From the NCBI GenBank assembly GCA_026932145.1, contig JAIXKT010000001.1, positions 109,786-152,978 on the forward strand: 43,193 nt of DNA, given 5' to 3'. Positions 1-8,580 of this stretch are shown here, piece by piece. The position numbers and the translations under genes are program-made. Each line of letters starts with the position of its first letter. Position 1 is the stretch's first letter. The stretch is from Bacteroidia bacterium (GTDB taxonomy: Bacteria > Bacteroidota > Bacteroidia > J057 > JAIXKT01). The notes under the pieces were generated by a model. That model was not told where the DNA came from, ran no database searches, and saw only the letters and a program-made list of their open reading frames with translations.

Positions 1-612
1 TTGTGCCGAGGAAGAATGGTAAACATTTGCGAGCGCGACAACGGGCAGTATGATGATTTTAGGACTATCTTTTGGGCTGGTGGTGCCTGTATCTTGGTTA
101 GAAAGTCTGTAATTGCCGAAATAGGGCTTTTTGAGGGGTATTTTTTTGCGCATCAAGAAGAAATAGATTTTTGCTGGCGTGCCCAGTTAGCTGGTTATCA
201 AATTGCAGTAGAGCCACTTAGCCTCGTTTTTCATGTAGGGGGTGGTACTTTGGCACAGCAATCTCCTCGTAAATCATTTTTAAATTTTAGAAATAACTTG
301 ATGATGATTGCGCGGCTGTATCCGGCTCCGCAGGTTTTTTTCTTACTGTTTTTTCGGCTATGCTTAGACGGTTTAGCCGGCTTTGTTTCTTTGATAAAAC
401 TTAACTATCAGCAAACACTTGCTATTCTTCAAGCTCATTTTGCCTTTTATGGGCAATTTTCAGCCATATTTCGTTTTAGAAAGCAGTTTAGATACCCCAG
501 AAGACCTCTTCGCGAGCTAACCGGCGTTTACAAAGGTTGGTTCTTGATTCATTTTTTCCTGCTGAATACCAAAGTATTTTCAAAACTTCCGCCAAAAAGG
601 CTAAAAAACTGA
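1..612 (+). CDS. Family 2 glycosyltransferase, C-terminal part (5' end outside window)
   Basis: The reading frame is open from base 1, so the gene probably begins upstream and only its last ~200 residues are here. The segment around residues 25-75 (WAGGACILVRKSVIAEIGLF, then FFAHQEEIDFCWRAQLAGY) is the acceptor-side part of WbbL/rhamnosyltransferase-like GT2 enzymes, where the acidic HQEEIDFCWR stretch follows the nucleotide-sugar domain. The N-terminal DxD region is missing. The tail is rich in Phe and basic residues, with a hydrophobic stretch near residues 113-133 that may bind the membrane. Such enzymes add a sugar to a lipid-linked glycan at the cytoplasmic face. The substrate cannot be told. 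It converges on the TetR gene with only 25 bp between the stop codons. Confidence 0.85.
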   Translation: MCRGRMVNICERDNGQYDDFRTIFWAGGACILVRKSVIAEIGLFEGYFFAHQEEIDFCWRAQLAGYQIAVEPLSLVFHVGGGTLAQQSPRKSFLNFRNNLMMIARLYPAPQVFFLLFFRLCLDGLAGFVSLIKLNYQQTLAILQAHFAFYGQFSAIFRFRKQFRYPRRPLRELTGVYKGWFLIHFFLLNTKVFSKLPPKRLKN

Positions 613-637
613 CCCTGAAAACCTCCAAAATTTCGTA

Positions 638-1201
638 TTATTTCATAAGATACCTTTCTAAATATAAAGAAGGAATCAAGGCTAAGATGCCGTCTGCTAA
701 CTCTGACGGAGCTAATTTTTGGCAGCTTGCTAATTGAGGGTAAATATTTTTGGCGCTTTCTTGAACCAAAAAGTATCCCGCAACGAAGCAAAATAGGTCA
801 AAAAAAAGCTGTTTTTGCTTGAAACTTACCTCTTGGTAAGGGGGAATTTCTAACTCAAATGTGAGTCCGGCAAAGTTATTTTTAGCTTCAAATACTAAAA
901 ACTGGATTAGTTCCGGCTGTTTTTGGTGAATATCTTCAATTTCTTGCAAGCAAGCAGTAACCTTAGTTTTGGTGCTGGTATGCTCGGCAGCAAACGCTTG
1001 GTAAACAGGCTGTAACTGACTTATAGCATAGTTAACTGCCTCTTGGTAAAGTAGTTCTTTACTTTTAAAGTGATAATGTAATAACGCTTTACTGATTCCG
1101 GCTTCATCTGCAATAGCCTGCATACGTGCGCCCACAAAGCCTTCCCTTAGAAATGCCTTTCGGGAGGCAGCTAATATCTGATTTCGGATAGGTTGTTCCA
1201 T
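638..1201 (-). CDS. TetR/AcrR-family transcriptional regulator
   Basis: 187 residues, the usual TetR length. Residues ~5-50 form the DNA-binding domain: a first helix (ILAASRKAFLREGFVGARM) then AIADEAGISKALLHYHFKSK, the TetR helix-turn-helix ending in the hallmark YHFxSKE. The remaining ~135 residues are the variable ligand-binding and dimerisation domain, from which no ligand can be read. It is divergent from the mnmD-like gene. The spacer holds five palindromic elements of the kind TetR dimers bind, one overlapping this gene's own predicted -7 box, so autorepression and control of the neighbour are both likely (inference). No efflux pump or metabolic enzyme, the usual TetR target, is adjacent. 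Confidence 0.9.
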   Translation of the reverse strand: MEQPIRNQILAASRKAFLREGFVGARMQAIADEAGISKALLHYHFKSKELLYQEAVNYAISQLQPVYQAFAAEHTSTKTKVTACLQEIEDIHQKQPELIQFLVFEAKNNFAGLTFELEIPPYQEVSFKQKQLFFDLFCFVAGYFLVQESAKNIYPQLASCQKLAPSELADGILALIPSLYLERYLMK

Positions 1202-1226
1202 TTTTTAGGGTTGTAAAATCACCGCC

Positions 1227-1376
1227 ACAAAACTAACCAATTAGTCAAAACAAAAAACAGAACACTGACCAATTGGCCAGTCGTTATCCCATAAGACTAA
1301 CCAATTGGTCAGCCTTATATTCATACCTTGACTAATTGGTTAGTTTTGTTTTGTGTTTGCTGACTGCTTGGTTAGT
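1227..1376. promoter_or_regulatory. Array of five phased palindromic operator-like sites
   Basis: Five copies of a 16-bp palindrome with consensus CTGACCAATTGGTCAG lie at 1233-1248, 1265-1280, 1297-1312, 1328-1343 and, degenerate, 1360-1375 (CTGACTGCTTGGTTAG). Centre-to-centre steps are 32, 32, 31 and 32 bp, about three turns of B-DNA, so all sites face the same side of the helix. Sites 1 and 4 with flanks (1227-1248 and 1328-1349) are perfect 22-bp inverted repeats of each other. The array fills the divergent tetR/mnmD spacer and overlaps both predicted promoters. By family knowledge these are binding sites for the adjacent TetR protein; cooperative or looping repression is inference. Confidence 0.8.
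1228..1235 (-). promoter_or_regulatory. Predicted -7 box of the TetR gene
   Basis: On the minus strand this reads TAGTTTTG, matching the Bacteroidota -7 consensus TAnnTTTG. It lies 26 nt before the TetR start codon and overlaps the first operator palindrome, as expected for an autorepressor. Confidence 0.5.
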
Positions 1377-1386
1377 GTTATCTTTG
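1356..1386 (+). promoter_or_regulatory. Predicted promoter of the mnmD-like gene
   Basis: TTTG (1356-1359), a 19-nt spacer, then TATCTTTG (1379-1386) fits the Bacteroidota -33/-7 consensus exactly. The fifth palindrome lies inside the spacer, so a bound repressor would block polymerase. The -7 box ends 4 nt before the GTG start at 1391, implying a leaderless transcript. A second TAGTTTTG match at 1341-1348 overlaps operator 4 but has no good -33 partner. Confidence 0.65.
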
Positions 1387-1390
1387 TGGT

Positions 1391-2068
1391 GTGTTAGATG
1401 TAATTATTACCCAAGACGGCTCTCCTACTGTGTTTGACCACTCAGTTCAAAGCCACTACCACTCCCTATCGGGTGCAATAGGAGAATCTAATCATGTGTT
1501 TATTCAAGGCAGCTACCTTCCTGAACTCCTTAAATACGGAAATGTGTATATCCTCGAAATTGGATTCGGAACAGGATTAAATTTTTTATTGTCTTATTAT
1601 CAATTAGTTATAAATACAAAAAATAAAATTTTCTATACCGCTTTTGAGCCTGATTTGCTACCGGAATTACTTATGGCAGAATATTATCACTCTCTGCCTG
1701 CGTATTTGCCTAAGTTAGATGCCTTAACAACAATTTACCAAAGACCTATCTCTCCAACCATAACAGTTGATTTCTTTCCACTCGCAGAACTAACTGTTTT
1801 TTCATGCCCATTTTCAAAAGAACTAATTAAGAATCAACAATATGACTGTATTTTCTTAGATGCTTTTGACAGCAAAATATCTCCGGAGCTCTGGGACGAA
1901 GATGCTTTTTTAACCTATTTTGAATTGCTGAAAAACGGTGGCTGCTTAGTTAGCTACGGTATAACCGGACAAGTACAACGAATCCTAAAAAAACATGGTT
2001 TTTTCTTTCAAAAGCCAAGCGGATTTGGGAATAAACGCGAAATGCTAAGAGTTTGGAAGCAAGAATAA
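1391..2068 (+). CDS. mnmD: MnmD-like tRNA 5-methylaminomethyl-2-thiouridine methyltransferase
   Basis: 225 residues of the DUF752/Methyltransf_30 family, the stand-alone form of the methyltransferase half of MnmC. It uses SAM to complete mnm5s2U at the tRNA wobble position. Visible are the N-terminal HYHSLSGAIGESNHVFI block, the SAM-binding motif ILEIGFGTGLNFLL (residues ~54-67), and the catalytic-region block FLDAFDSKISPELWDEDAF (~154-172). The FAD oxidase half of MnmC is absent, as usual outside gammaproteobacteria. The start is GTG at 1391, only 4 nt after the -7 box; there is no Shine-Dalgarno. Control by the neighbouring TetR protein through the operator array would be unusual for a tRNA modification gene. 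Confidence 0.85.
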   Translation: MLDVIITQDGSPTVFDHSVQSHYHSLSGAIGESNHVFIQGSYLPELLKYGNVYILEIGFGTGLNFLLSYYQLVINTKNKIFYTAFEPDLLPELLMAEYYHSLPAYLPKLDALTTIYQRPISPTITVDFFPLAELTVFSCPFSKELIKNQQYDCIFLDAFDSKISPELWDEDAFLTYFELLKNGGCLVSYGITGQVQRILKKHGFFFQKPSGFGNKREMLRVWKQE

Positions 2069-2078
2069 TAAAACTATG

Positions 2079-2086
2079 TACCTTTG
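2079..2086 (+). promoter_or_regulatory. Predicted -7 box before the 2101 gene
   Basis: TACCTTTG matches TAnnTTTG and ends 14 nt before the GTG at 2101. It lies after the mnmD stop at 2068, which argues for a separate transcript and against the longer reading frame that opens upstream at 2053. Confidence 0.5.
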
Positions 2087-2100
2087 CGCAGCATAAAGCA

Positions 2101-3549
2101 GTGGTAAAAAAGAATTTTATTTTTTTTATACTTTTGATTTGGGGTTTACTCCTGCGTGTCGGATATTCCCAACAGGGAGAATTTGATAATCAGTTAGGTG
2201 AGTTGATTACCATTTACCAAAGTGCTAATCAAGATAAGCCGAATAAAGACACTAAAACGCTATACGATTTGCTCATTAGCACCCGAGAAGCAATAAACAA
2301 CTATCAGCAAGATTCTACATACTTAAACTATAAAGAACTACAAAACCGAAATAACAATCTTCTGAAATATGCCAAACGATTTGATAGCGATAACGCCCGT
2401 AAGGTTATTTTCTGGTCAGAATCCCTGCGTGATTATCTTCTAAAAAACCCAAAATCCCCCGAAGAATTACCCCAACCGAATACAGAACAACCCAAAGAAA
2501 AAGATTATACCGCAAATACAGCCAACCAACCTAACCAGTCAGAAGAACAAGGCTCTATAATTGTACAATCCTCCCCCATTTCGAGAATCCCCGAAATGAC
2601 AATTATTTACTTTTTATTTGGAATTATAATTTTACTATTCTGTATCACCTGGCTAAATGCCTTTGGAAGAAGAAAAAAGATACTCCAAGCCGTAGAGAAA
2701 AGACTAACAGAACAATCAAAATTGATTGAATCATTAGAAAAAAGACCCCAAATATCCCCCACCGAAATAATGACTACCCAATCTAAAGTAGTTGCAATCG
2801 AAACCAGCATAACTACTTTTTTTCAGGAAGTTGAAGCCAAAATAAATGTTCTGAATTCTAAAATAACAGAAGTTAATACGAAACAACTTGACTTTGGTAA
2901 AACGGTAATTACCGAGATAAACCAGATGAATACTTGGATACAAGAGATTCGGACTTCAACGGATCTCAAGATGCAGCAACTAACAGACAAAATCCACGCT
3001 ATTGAATCCCTAAAAGCAGATTTAGATGCTGCTCCCATTTTAAAAGGAAAAGTCTTGCTGCCCTTAAACTCTTCCCTTCGAGAAACGATTTTAAAAATCG
3101 GTAGTGAATCAAATATACATTCTTTAACCCATTTATCACAAACCTTAGGTTTAAATAACCCTACTCAACAAGGGGACTTATACGCCATAGCTAGATTCGC
3201 CCAACTTTCTTATGTTGCCGCTATCAATGACGGGCAAGCAGCCTATAAACAATTGATTACCCAAATACGCCAATTAGAAGTTGATGTTGATGACCAGACC
3301 ATAGGTCGCTCCCCGCATGCAGAACATTATGCCGATAATGTTACCATAGAAAACTACCGCGAAAGTGCACGATTAAAATCTTCCGAATTTCCTAACCAGC
3401 AACACGTTATATCCGAAATTCAACAAAGAATTTCACAAGGAAATATCGCAAAAGGAGCCATCGTTTATATCTTAATACCTTCCGTTTTTTACCTAAAGGA
3501 CGGCTTAAAACTTATGGTTGCTCGGGGGATTTATATTTTAAATGCATAA
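2101..3549 (+). CDS. Unknown membrane-anchored coiled-coil protein
   Basis: I do not recognise this family. The frame opens at 2053 inside mnmD, but a GTG at 2101 follows a -7 box and begins a convincing signal sequence (MVKKNFIFFILLIWGLLL), giving 482 residues. Then come a helical, Gln/Asn-rich region (~25-115), a Pro/Gln/Asn/Glu-rich linker (~118-160), one transmembrane segment (~166-186, IIYFLFGIIILLFCITWLNA), a basic turn (GRRKK), and about 120 residues of predicted coiled coil. A compact C-terminal region (~310-480) begins GKVLLPLNSSLRE. The topology suggests a periplasmic N-terminus and a long cytoplasmic helical domain, as in a scaffold or signalling adaptor. No enzymatic motif is seen. 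Confidence 0.7.
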   Translation: MVKKNFIFFILLIWGLLLRVGYSQQGEFDNQLGELITIYQSANQDKPNKDTKTLYDLLISTREAINNYQQDSTYLNYKELQNRNNNLLKYAKRFDSDNARKVIFWSESLRDYLLKNPKSPEELPQPNTEQPKEKDYTANTANQPNQSEEQGSIIVQSSPISRIPEMTIIYFLFGIIILLFCITWLNAFGRRKKILQAVEKRLTEQSKLIESLEKRPQISPTEIMTTQSKVVAIETSITTFFQEVEAKINVLNSKITEVNTKQLDFGKTVITEINQMNTWIQEIRTSTDLKMQQLTDKIHAIESLKADLDAAPILKGKVLLPLNSSLRETILKIGSESNIHSLTHLSQTLGLNNPTQQGDLYAIARFAQLSYVAAINDGQAAYKQLITQIRQLEVDVDDQTIGRSPHAEHYADNVTIENYRESARLKSSEFPNQQHVISEIQQRISQGNIAKGAIVYILIPSVFYLKDGLKLMVARGIYILNA

Positions 3550-3575
3550 CAAGAAGATCCACGTAAATTTTAAAT

Positions 3576-4238
3576 ATGCCGTTTATACCTGTCAATATAT
3601 CCAATGAAGATATTTTTATAGGCATTTGGAAAGTTGACCCCAGTGAAAATGAAGATTTCTTTAGAGAACGTTTAGTTCTGTTTGAATCTGAAGAAGAAAA
3701 GTTAGAACGAATCAAAGTGCCCGAAAAGCGTTTAGAATGGTTAGCAAGCCGCTTAGCACTCAAAACTTGTTTGCCATTTACAGATCCCTTAGAAGTAAAA
3801 AACACTTTAACGGGCGAGCCGACATCTCCTCATGTTGAAGGATATTTTTCTTTTTCGCACTGCCCCGGGTTTGGGGGCGGCGTTTATTCAAAAAAATATC
3901 GTGTCGGAATAGATTTAGAAGCACTCAAAACGACTCGCGATTTCGCCGTCAAAAGAATGTTTATGAACCCGACAGAATTAGATTGCTATAATAGTAACCC
4001 AGCACCAGAACGGTGGTTCTTCCTTGTATGGAGCTCCAAAGAAGCTCTCTATAAATGGTATTCTTGGCGGGAATTATCTTTTAGAAATCACTTAGCAATC
4101 CAGCCACAAAATAAAATTTCTGACAATGGGACAATCCAAGCAACGCTCCAAAAAGGATTGTTCAGCAAGGAAATCATTATTCATTACCAATTTTTTGAAA
4201 CCGTACTTTTAACTTATTTGTTTACTGAAATCGAATGA
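3576..4238 (+). CDS. 4'-phosphopantetheinyl transferase (Sfp-like)
   Basis: 220 residues, the usual size of Sfp-type enzymes. These move 4'-phosphopantetheine from CoA to a serine of acyl- or peptidyl-carrier proteins. The magnesium-binding motif VGIDLEA (residues ~109-115) and the downstream W-S-S-K-E-A-L-Y-K motif (~150-159) give the family signature (V/I)G(I/V)D ... (W)SxKEAxxK at the right spacing. An N-terminal EKRLEWLASRLALK segment matches the conserved Arg-rich CoA-contacting region. No polyketide or peptide synthetase is nearby, so it may serve the fatty-acid carrier protein. The stop overlaps the metF start by 4 bp (ATGA), suggesting translational coupling. Confidence 0.85.
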   Translation: MPFIPVNISNEDIFIGIWKVDPSENEDFFRERLVLFESEEEKLERIKVPEKRLEWLASRLALKTCLPFTDPLEVKNTLTGEPTSPHVEGYFSFSHCPGFGGGVYSKKYRVGIDLEALKTTRDFAVKRMFMNPTELDCYNSNPAPERWFFLVWSSKEALYKWYSWRELSFRNHLAIQPQNKISDNGTIQATLQKGLFSKEIIIHYQFFETVLLTYLFTEIE

Positions 4239-5188
4239 AAGTAGTAGAACATTTAGCATTAGCCAAAAATCCGCATATTAGTGTTGAAATTATCCCCCCT
4301 AAGCGAGGTAGCAATATCCATCAACTGCATAAAGCAATAGAGAGCGTTTTACCGTATAAACCGGCCTTTATTGACATTACCAGCCATGCAGCAGAAGCCA
4401 TTTTAGAAGAAATGCCGGACGGAACAATCAAGCGTAGAACCAAAAGAAAAAGTCCCGGCACTTTTGGGCTTTGTGCAGCTATTAAATATAAATACAACGT
4501 TGATCCCGTTCCACACCTACTTTGTAATGGCTTTACCCGTGAAGAAACCGAAGACGCCTTAATAGAACTGAATTATTTGGGGGTTGAAAATCTGCTCCTA
4601 ATTCGTGGAGACGGCCAACCGCGCAGAGACCAAGTAGGTAGAACCGTCAATAATCACGCCTTAGATTTGGTAAAACAAGTAGCTAACATGAATAAAGGTA
4701 TTTACCAAGATACTTTGATTGACGCTTACCCGTCAAATTTTTGCATCGGAGTGGCAGCTTATCCAGAAAAACACTTTGAGTCTCCTAACCTGAATTTTGA
4801 TATTGATAATTTATTAGCCAAGCAAAATGCCGGTGCAGAATATGCCGTTTGCCAAATGTTTTTTAGTAATCAATACTATTTTGATTTTGTAGAACAAGCT
4901 CGTAAAAAGGGGGTTACAATTCCTATTTTGCCAGGACTTAAAATTTTAACCTCAAAAAAACAACTGCACTCAATACCTCGGTCGTTCTTTGTAAACCTAC
5001 CCGAAGAATTAGTATCAGATATTTTAAATGCCACAAATGATAAAACCGTTTTAGAAATAGGTATTAACTGGGCATATCATCAATCTCTTGGGCTATTGGA
5101 AGCCGGCTTGAAAAATCTGCATTTTTATATTATGCAAAACACAAGCCCTTTTATTTCATTAATGAGCAAACTTTCCTCTAAATTATAG
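4235..5188 (+). CDS. metF: Methylenetetrahydrofolate reductase
   Basis: 317 residues, the normal MetF length. This FAD enzyme reduces 5,10-methylene-THF to 5-methyl-THF for methionine synthesis. The N-terminus SVEIIPPKRG carries the catalytic Glu of the family's (F/V)E(F/I)xPPK motif. Further matches are FIDITSHAA (~residue 45), VPHLLCNGFTREE (~90), LLLIRGDG (~117) and FCIGVAAYPEKHFESPN (~168-184). The start is the ATG overlapping the stop of the phosphopantetheinyl transferase gene, so the two form an operon. It converges on mfd with a 17-bp gap and no obvious hairpin between them. A B12-linked operon lies about 14 kb away; methyl-THF feeds MetH, but no metH is in this window. Confidence 0.92.
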   Translation: MKVVEHLALAKNPHISVEIIPPKRGSNIHQLHKAIESVLPYKPAFIDITSHAAEAILEEMPDGTIKRRTKRKSPGTFGLCAAIKYKYNVDPVPHLLCNGFTREETEDALIELNYLGVENLLLIRGDGQPRRDQVGRTVNNHALDLVKQVANMNKGIYQDTLIDAYPSNFCIGVAAYPEKHFESPNLNFDIDNLLAKQNAGAEYAVCQMFFSNQYYFDFVEQARKKGVTIPILPGLKILTSKKQLHSIPRSFFVNLPEELVSDILNATNDKTVLEIGINWAYHQSLGLLEAGLKNLHFYIMQNTSPFISLMSKLSSKL

Positions 5189-5205
5189 TATATTTTACTT
5201 TAATG

Positions 5206-8200
5206 TTATGCATTAACTACCTCACTATAAGAAATATTTAGAAATCTTTTAACTAATAAGGTTAAGTCTTTGAGTGATGCTATATTTCCTATTCGGATAA
5301 CTAAATGACCATCATCTTCTTTTAGTTGAAGGTTAGGTAGTTTATCTAACTCAGCAAGTAGATTCGTAAATTGTTGTGAATTATAGAACTGGGTTTTATT
5401 TTGGTGAGGAAAAACCAATTTTGCAATTCCACTTTTTAATGTAATACGTTCAATTGATAGCTTTCTGGATAATTCCCTGATTCTCACTATGTCAAATAAA
5501 CTCAAAACGGGTCTTGGAATCACCCCGAACCGATCTATCATATCTCTGGAAATCTGTTGAATATCAGTATCTCCCTGAGATTTGCTCAGCCGATTATAGA
5601 AATGTAATCTTTCAGATATGCTTTTTATGTATTCATCGGGGATATACATCTCTAAGTCAGCTTCAACAATACAATCTTTAGCATTAATATTTGCTTTAAC
5701 GATAGCTTCTCCTTTATTGTTAATCAAGTCTTTAAAGCTTTCTTCTTTGATTTCAAGAATAGCTTCTTCTAATATTTTGTTGTATAGTTTATAGCCTATT
5801 TCGGATACGAATCCGGATTGTTCTGCACCGAGAATATCTCCATAGCCGCGAATATCTAAGTCGCGCATAGCAATATGAATCCCGCTGCCAATTTCCGAAA
5901 ACTCTTCAATGGCAGCAAGCCTCTTACGAGCATCTGTACTAAGGATAGAAAGTGGTGGAGAAAATAAATAACAATGTGCTTTTTTATTTGAACGGCCTAC
6001 CCTACCCCGCATCTGATGTAAATCACTCAGACCATACAAGTTAGCATCATAGATAATAATCGTATTAACGTTTGGAATATCTAAGCCCGACTCTATAATA
6101 GTGGTACTAACCAGAATATCATACTCTCTATTTATAAAATTCAGCATGATTTCTTCCACTTTTTCGCCGGACATTTGCCCGTGCGCGATGGCTATCCTGC
6201 TTTCCGGAGCTAACTCTAAAATCTTAGCAACTATTGATTCTAAATCTTGGATTCTGTTTTTTACAACAAAAACCTGCCCTTTTCGCCGTAATTCTACATC
6301 AATAGCATTACGTAAAACTTCTTCGTTATATGTAAATAATTGAGTATCAATTGGCTGTCTATTTGGTGGTGGTGTGTTAATCACCGACATATCCCGTACT
6401 CCCATAAGCGAAAACTGAAGTGTACGCGGAATTGGTGTTGCAGTTAAGGTTAGCGTATCAACATTTGAACGCAGGTTTTTTAGCTTTTCTTTTGCATTAA
6501 CGCCAAATTTTTGTTCCTCATCAACGACTAAAAGCCCTAAGTCTTTGAAAATAACGTCTTTTGACAATATTCGGTGTGTCCCAATCAGTATGTCAATTTT
6601 TCCGTCTGCTAATTTTTTTAGTGTTTCTTTTATTTCTTTGGCTGATTTTAACCTACTTACGTAATCAATTGTAATGGGAAATTTTTGTAATCTTTCAGAA
6701 AATGTTTTGAAATGCTGTAGAGCTAAAACTGTTGTGGGCACTAAAATGGCTGTTTGTTTTCCGTCTATTGCAGCTTTAAATGCTGCACGGATTGCTATTT
6801 CTGTTTTTCCAAAACCTACGTCTGCACAGATGAGCCTATCCATTGGCGCGCTACTTTCCATGTCTTTTTTAACATCTTCATTAGCAGTAAATTGGTCTGG
6901 TGTATCTTCATATAAAAAGGAGGCTTCTAATTCTTTTTGCATATAGGTATCTGCCGAAAAGGCAAATCCGGGTTGGGCTTTTCTTTTAGCATAAAGAGAT
7001 ATTAAGTCAAAAGCCAACTCCTTAACGCGGCTTTTTACGCGGGATTTGGTTCGACTCCACTCTCCACTACCCAGTTTACTTAACTGCGGAGCAGCTCCTT
7101 CTGAACTTGAATACTTAGAAACCTCATGTAACCGGCTGATACTTAGATACAAAATATCATTATCTCGAAAAAAAAGTTTGATGGTTTCTTGCTCAATCTC
7201 TCCCTTTTTGATTTTTTCTAACCCTCCAAAACGGCCTATTCCGTATCCTTCATGCACCACATAATCTCCGGGTTTAAGTTCTATTAATTCTTTAATCGAA
7301 ATTTTATTAGATTGCTGCCGTGCATATTTCGTTTTGGGTCGCTGATAACGTTCAAAAATCTGATGGTCAGTAAAACAGGCTATCTTTAACGCGCTATCTA
7401 TAAAACCGGCATACAATTCTCCTATTCTTAAATGATAATTTATTTTGGGAGCTATTCCAGTCAAAATTTCTTGTAACCGATTAAACTGCTTTTCATTTTC
7501 CACCAATAGATATGTTTTAAAGTCTTTTTCGGCTAAGTTTTCTAACTCTTTGGCTAAGGCAGTCATATCTTTATTCAAAAGTGGCTGCGCATTTCCAGTA
7601 AATATTAAGGTTTCAGTATTTGGGGAAAGCGAAGTAAGGCTTCCGTATTCTATACAAACACGCTGATTAAAAATATCTTGAATAACTGCTGATGAAGCAT
7701 AAACCTTATTTGGTTCTGATAAAAGGCTTGCCCCATTCGTTTTTTCTTGCTGCTGTTCATAATAAACCTGCGCAACTTCTAAATACTTATCTAATTCATG
7801 GTTAATATATTCAAAATTGTTAGCAAAGATTATTGTGTTATTGGGAAGATGATTTAAAAATGGAATATATTCTTCTTGATTTGAAATTTCCTGAAAATTA
7901 ATCAGTAATGAAAATTCATTCGTACTGTGGATTGATAACTGCGTTTCTGCGTTAAAATAACGGATTTCGGAAACAGTATCTCCCTGAAATTCTAAACGAA
8001 CAGGGAACTCATTTGCATAGCTGAAAATATCTACAATTCCTCCACGAACAGCAAATTGGCCGGGTTCGCTTACAAACGGAACTTCCTCAAAATGATACGA
8101 TTCTAAAAGTTCTACAATAAAAGATATACCGCTATTTTCTCCAACCTGAATGCGAAAAATACTCTTTTGGAGCGTTTTTTTATTTAAAACCTTCTCACAA

Positions 8201-8580
8201 AGGGCACTTACATAGGTTACAATACAAAGGTTAGAATCGCCGGTAGTGTAAATTTCATTAATAGTTTCTCCTCTTCTGATAATATTTGCATTGTCAATTT
8301 TATCAACTTGATACGGTTTCTGAAACGTAGCCGGATAATAAAGCCATTTAAGAGATGGTTGCAAATAAGCTAAATCATTCAACAAATAAATAGCCTCTTC
8401 TTTATTATTGCAAATAACCAAAGTAGGTTGCTTAGAAATTTCTGTTACGGCAGCCAGTGCTATACTAAATTGACTACCTGAACAGCCATGCCAACGAAAA
8501 AAAACAGGCTCTTGGGTTAGTTTTTGGCAAAAATCTTGTATAAAAGTTGTATTTTGATAGTGAGATACTAACTCATTCAT
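5206..8580 (-). CDS. mfd: Transcription-repair coupling factor
   Basis: 1124 residues, full length for Mfd, the translocase that removes RNA polymerase stalled at DNA damage and recruits UvrA. Domains in order: a UvrB-like N-terminal region (~1-230, including GQFAVRGGIVDIFSY ~175-188); a linker; the RNA-polymerase-interacting CarD-like domain (GDYVVHEGYGIGRFGGLEK, ~438-456); the SF2 translocase with Walker A DVGFGKTE (~587-594), DEEQ box (687-690) and TATPIPR (713-719); a second RecA-like domain with QMRGRVGRS; and the C-terminal TRCF domain. The start overlaps the last 8 bp of the GMC oxidoreductase gene (ATGAATGA), so it is transcribed as the distal gene of that unit. No defect is visible. 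Confidence 0.97.
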   Translation of the reverse strand: MNELVSHYQNTTFIQDFCQKLTQEPVFFRWHGCSGSQFSIALAAVTEISKQPTLVICNNKEEAIYLLNDLAYLQPSLKWLYYPATFQKPYQVDKIDNANIIRRGETINEIYTTGDSNLCIVTYVSALCEKVLNKKTLQKSIFRIQVGENSGISFIVELLESYHFEEVPFVSEPGQFAVRGGIVDIFSYANEFPVRLEFQGDTVSEIRYFNAETQLSIHSTNEFSLLINFQEISNQEEYIPFLNHLPNNTIIFANNFEYINHELDKYLEVAQVYYEQQQEKTNGASLLSEPNKVYASSAVIQDIFNQRVCIEYGSLTSLSPNTETLIFTGNAQPLLNKDMTALAKELENLAEKDFKTYLLVENEKQFNRLQEILTGIAPKINYHLRIGELYAGFIDSALKIACFTDHQIFERYQRPKTKYARQQSNKISIKELIELKPGDYVVHEGYGIGRFGGLEKIKKGEIEQETIKLFFRDNDILYLSISRLHEVSKYSSSEGAAPQLSKLGSGEWSRTKSRVKSRVKELAFDLISLYAKRKAQPGFAFSADTYMQKELEASFLYEDTPDQFTANEDVKKDMESSAPMDRLICADVGFGKTEIAIRAAFKAAIDGKQTAILVPTTVLALQHFKTFSERLQKFPITIDYVSRLKSAKEIKETLKKLADGKIDILIGTHRILSKDVIFKDLGLLVVDEEQKFGVNAKEKLKNLRSNVDTLTLTATPIPRTLQFSLMGVRDMSVINTPPPNRQPIDTQLFTYNEEVLRNAIDVELRRKGQVFVVKNRIQDLESIVAKILELAPESRIAIAHGQMSGEKVEEIMLNFINREYDILVSTTIIESGLDIPNVNTIIIYDANLYGLSDLHQMRGRVGRSNKKAHCYLFSPPLSILSTDARKRLAAIEEFSEIGSGIHIAMRDLDIRGYGDILGAEQSGFVSEIGYKLYNKILEEAILEIKEESFKDLINNKGEAIVKANINAKDCIVEADLEMYIPDEYIKSISERLHFYNRLSKSQGDTDIQQISRDMIDRFGVIPRPVLSLFDIVRIRELSRKLSIERITLKSGIAKLVFPHQNKTQFYNSQQFTNLLAELDKLPNLQLKEDDGHLVIRIGNIASLKDLTLLVKRFLNISYSEVVNA

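Noticed and set aside
537-791. Small reading frames overlapping the glycosyltransferase and TetR 3' ends
   Set aside because: They are shadows in other frames of two well-supported genes and lack family features or promoters.
1227-1376. CRISPR-like pattern of short repeats with regular spacers
   Set aside because: Repeats are 16-bp dyads with 15-16 bp spacers, too short for CRISPR; no cas gene is present, and the array fits a TetR divergent promoter.
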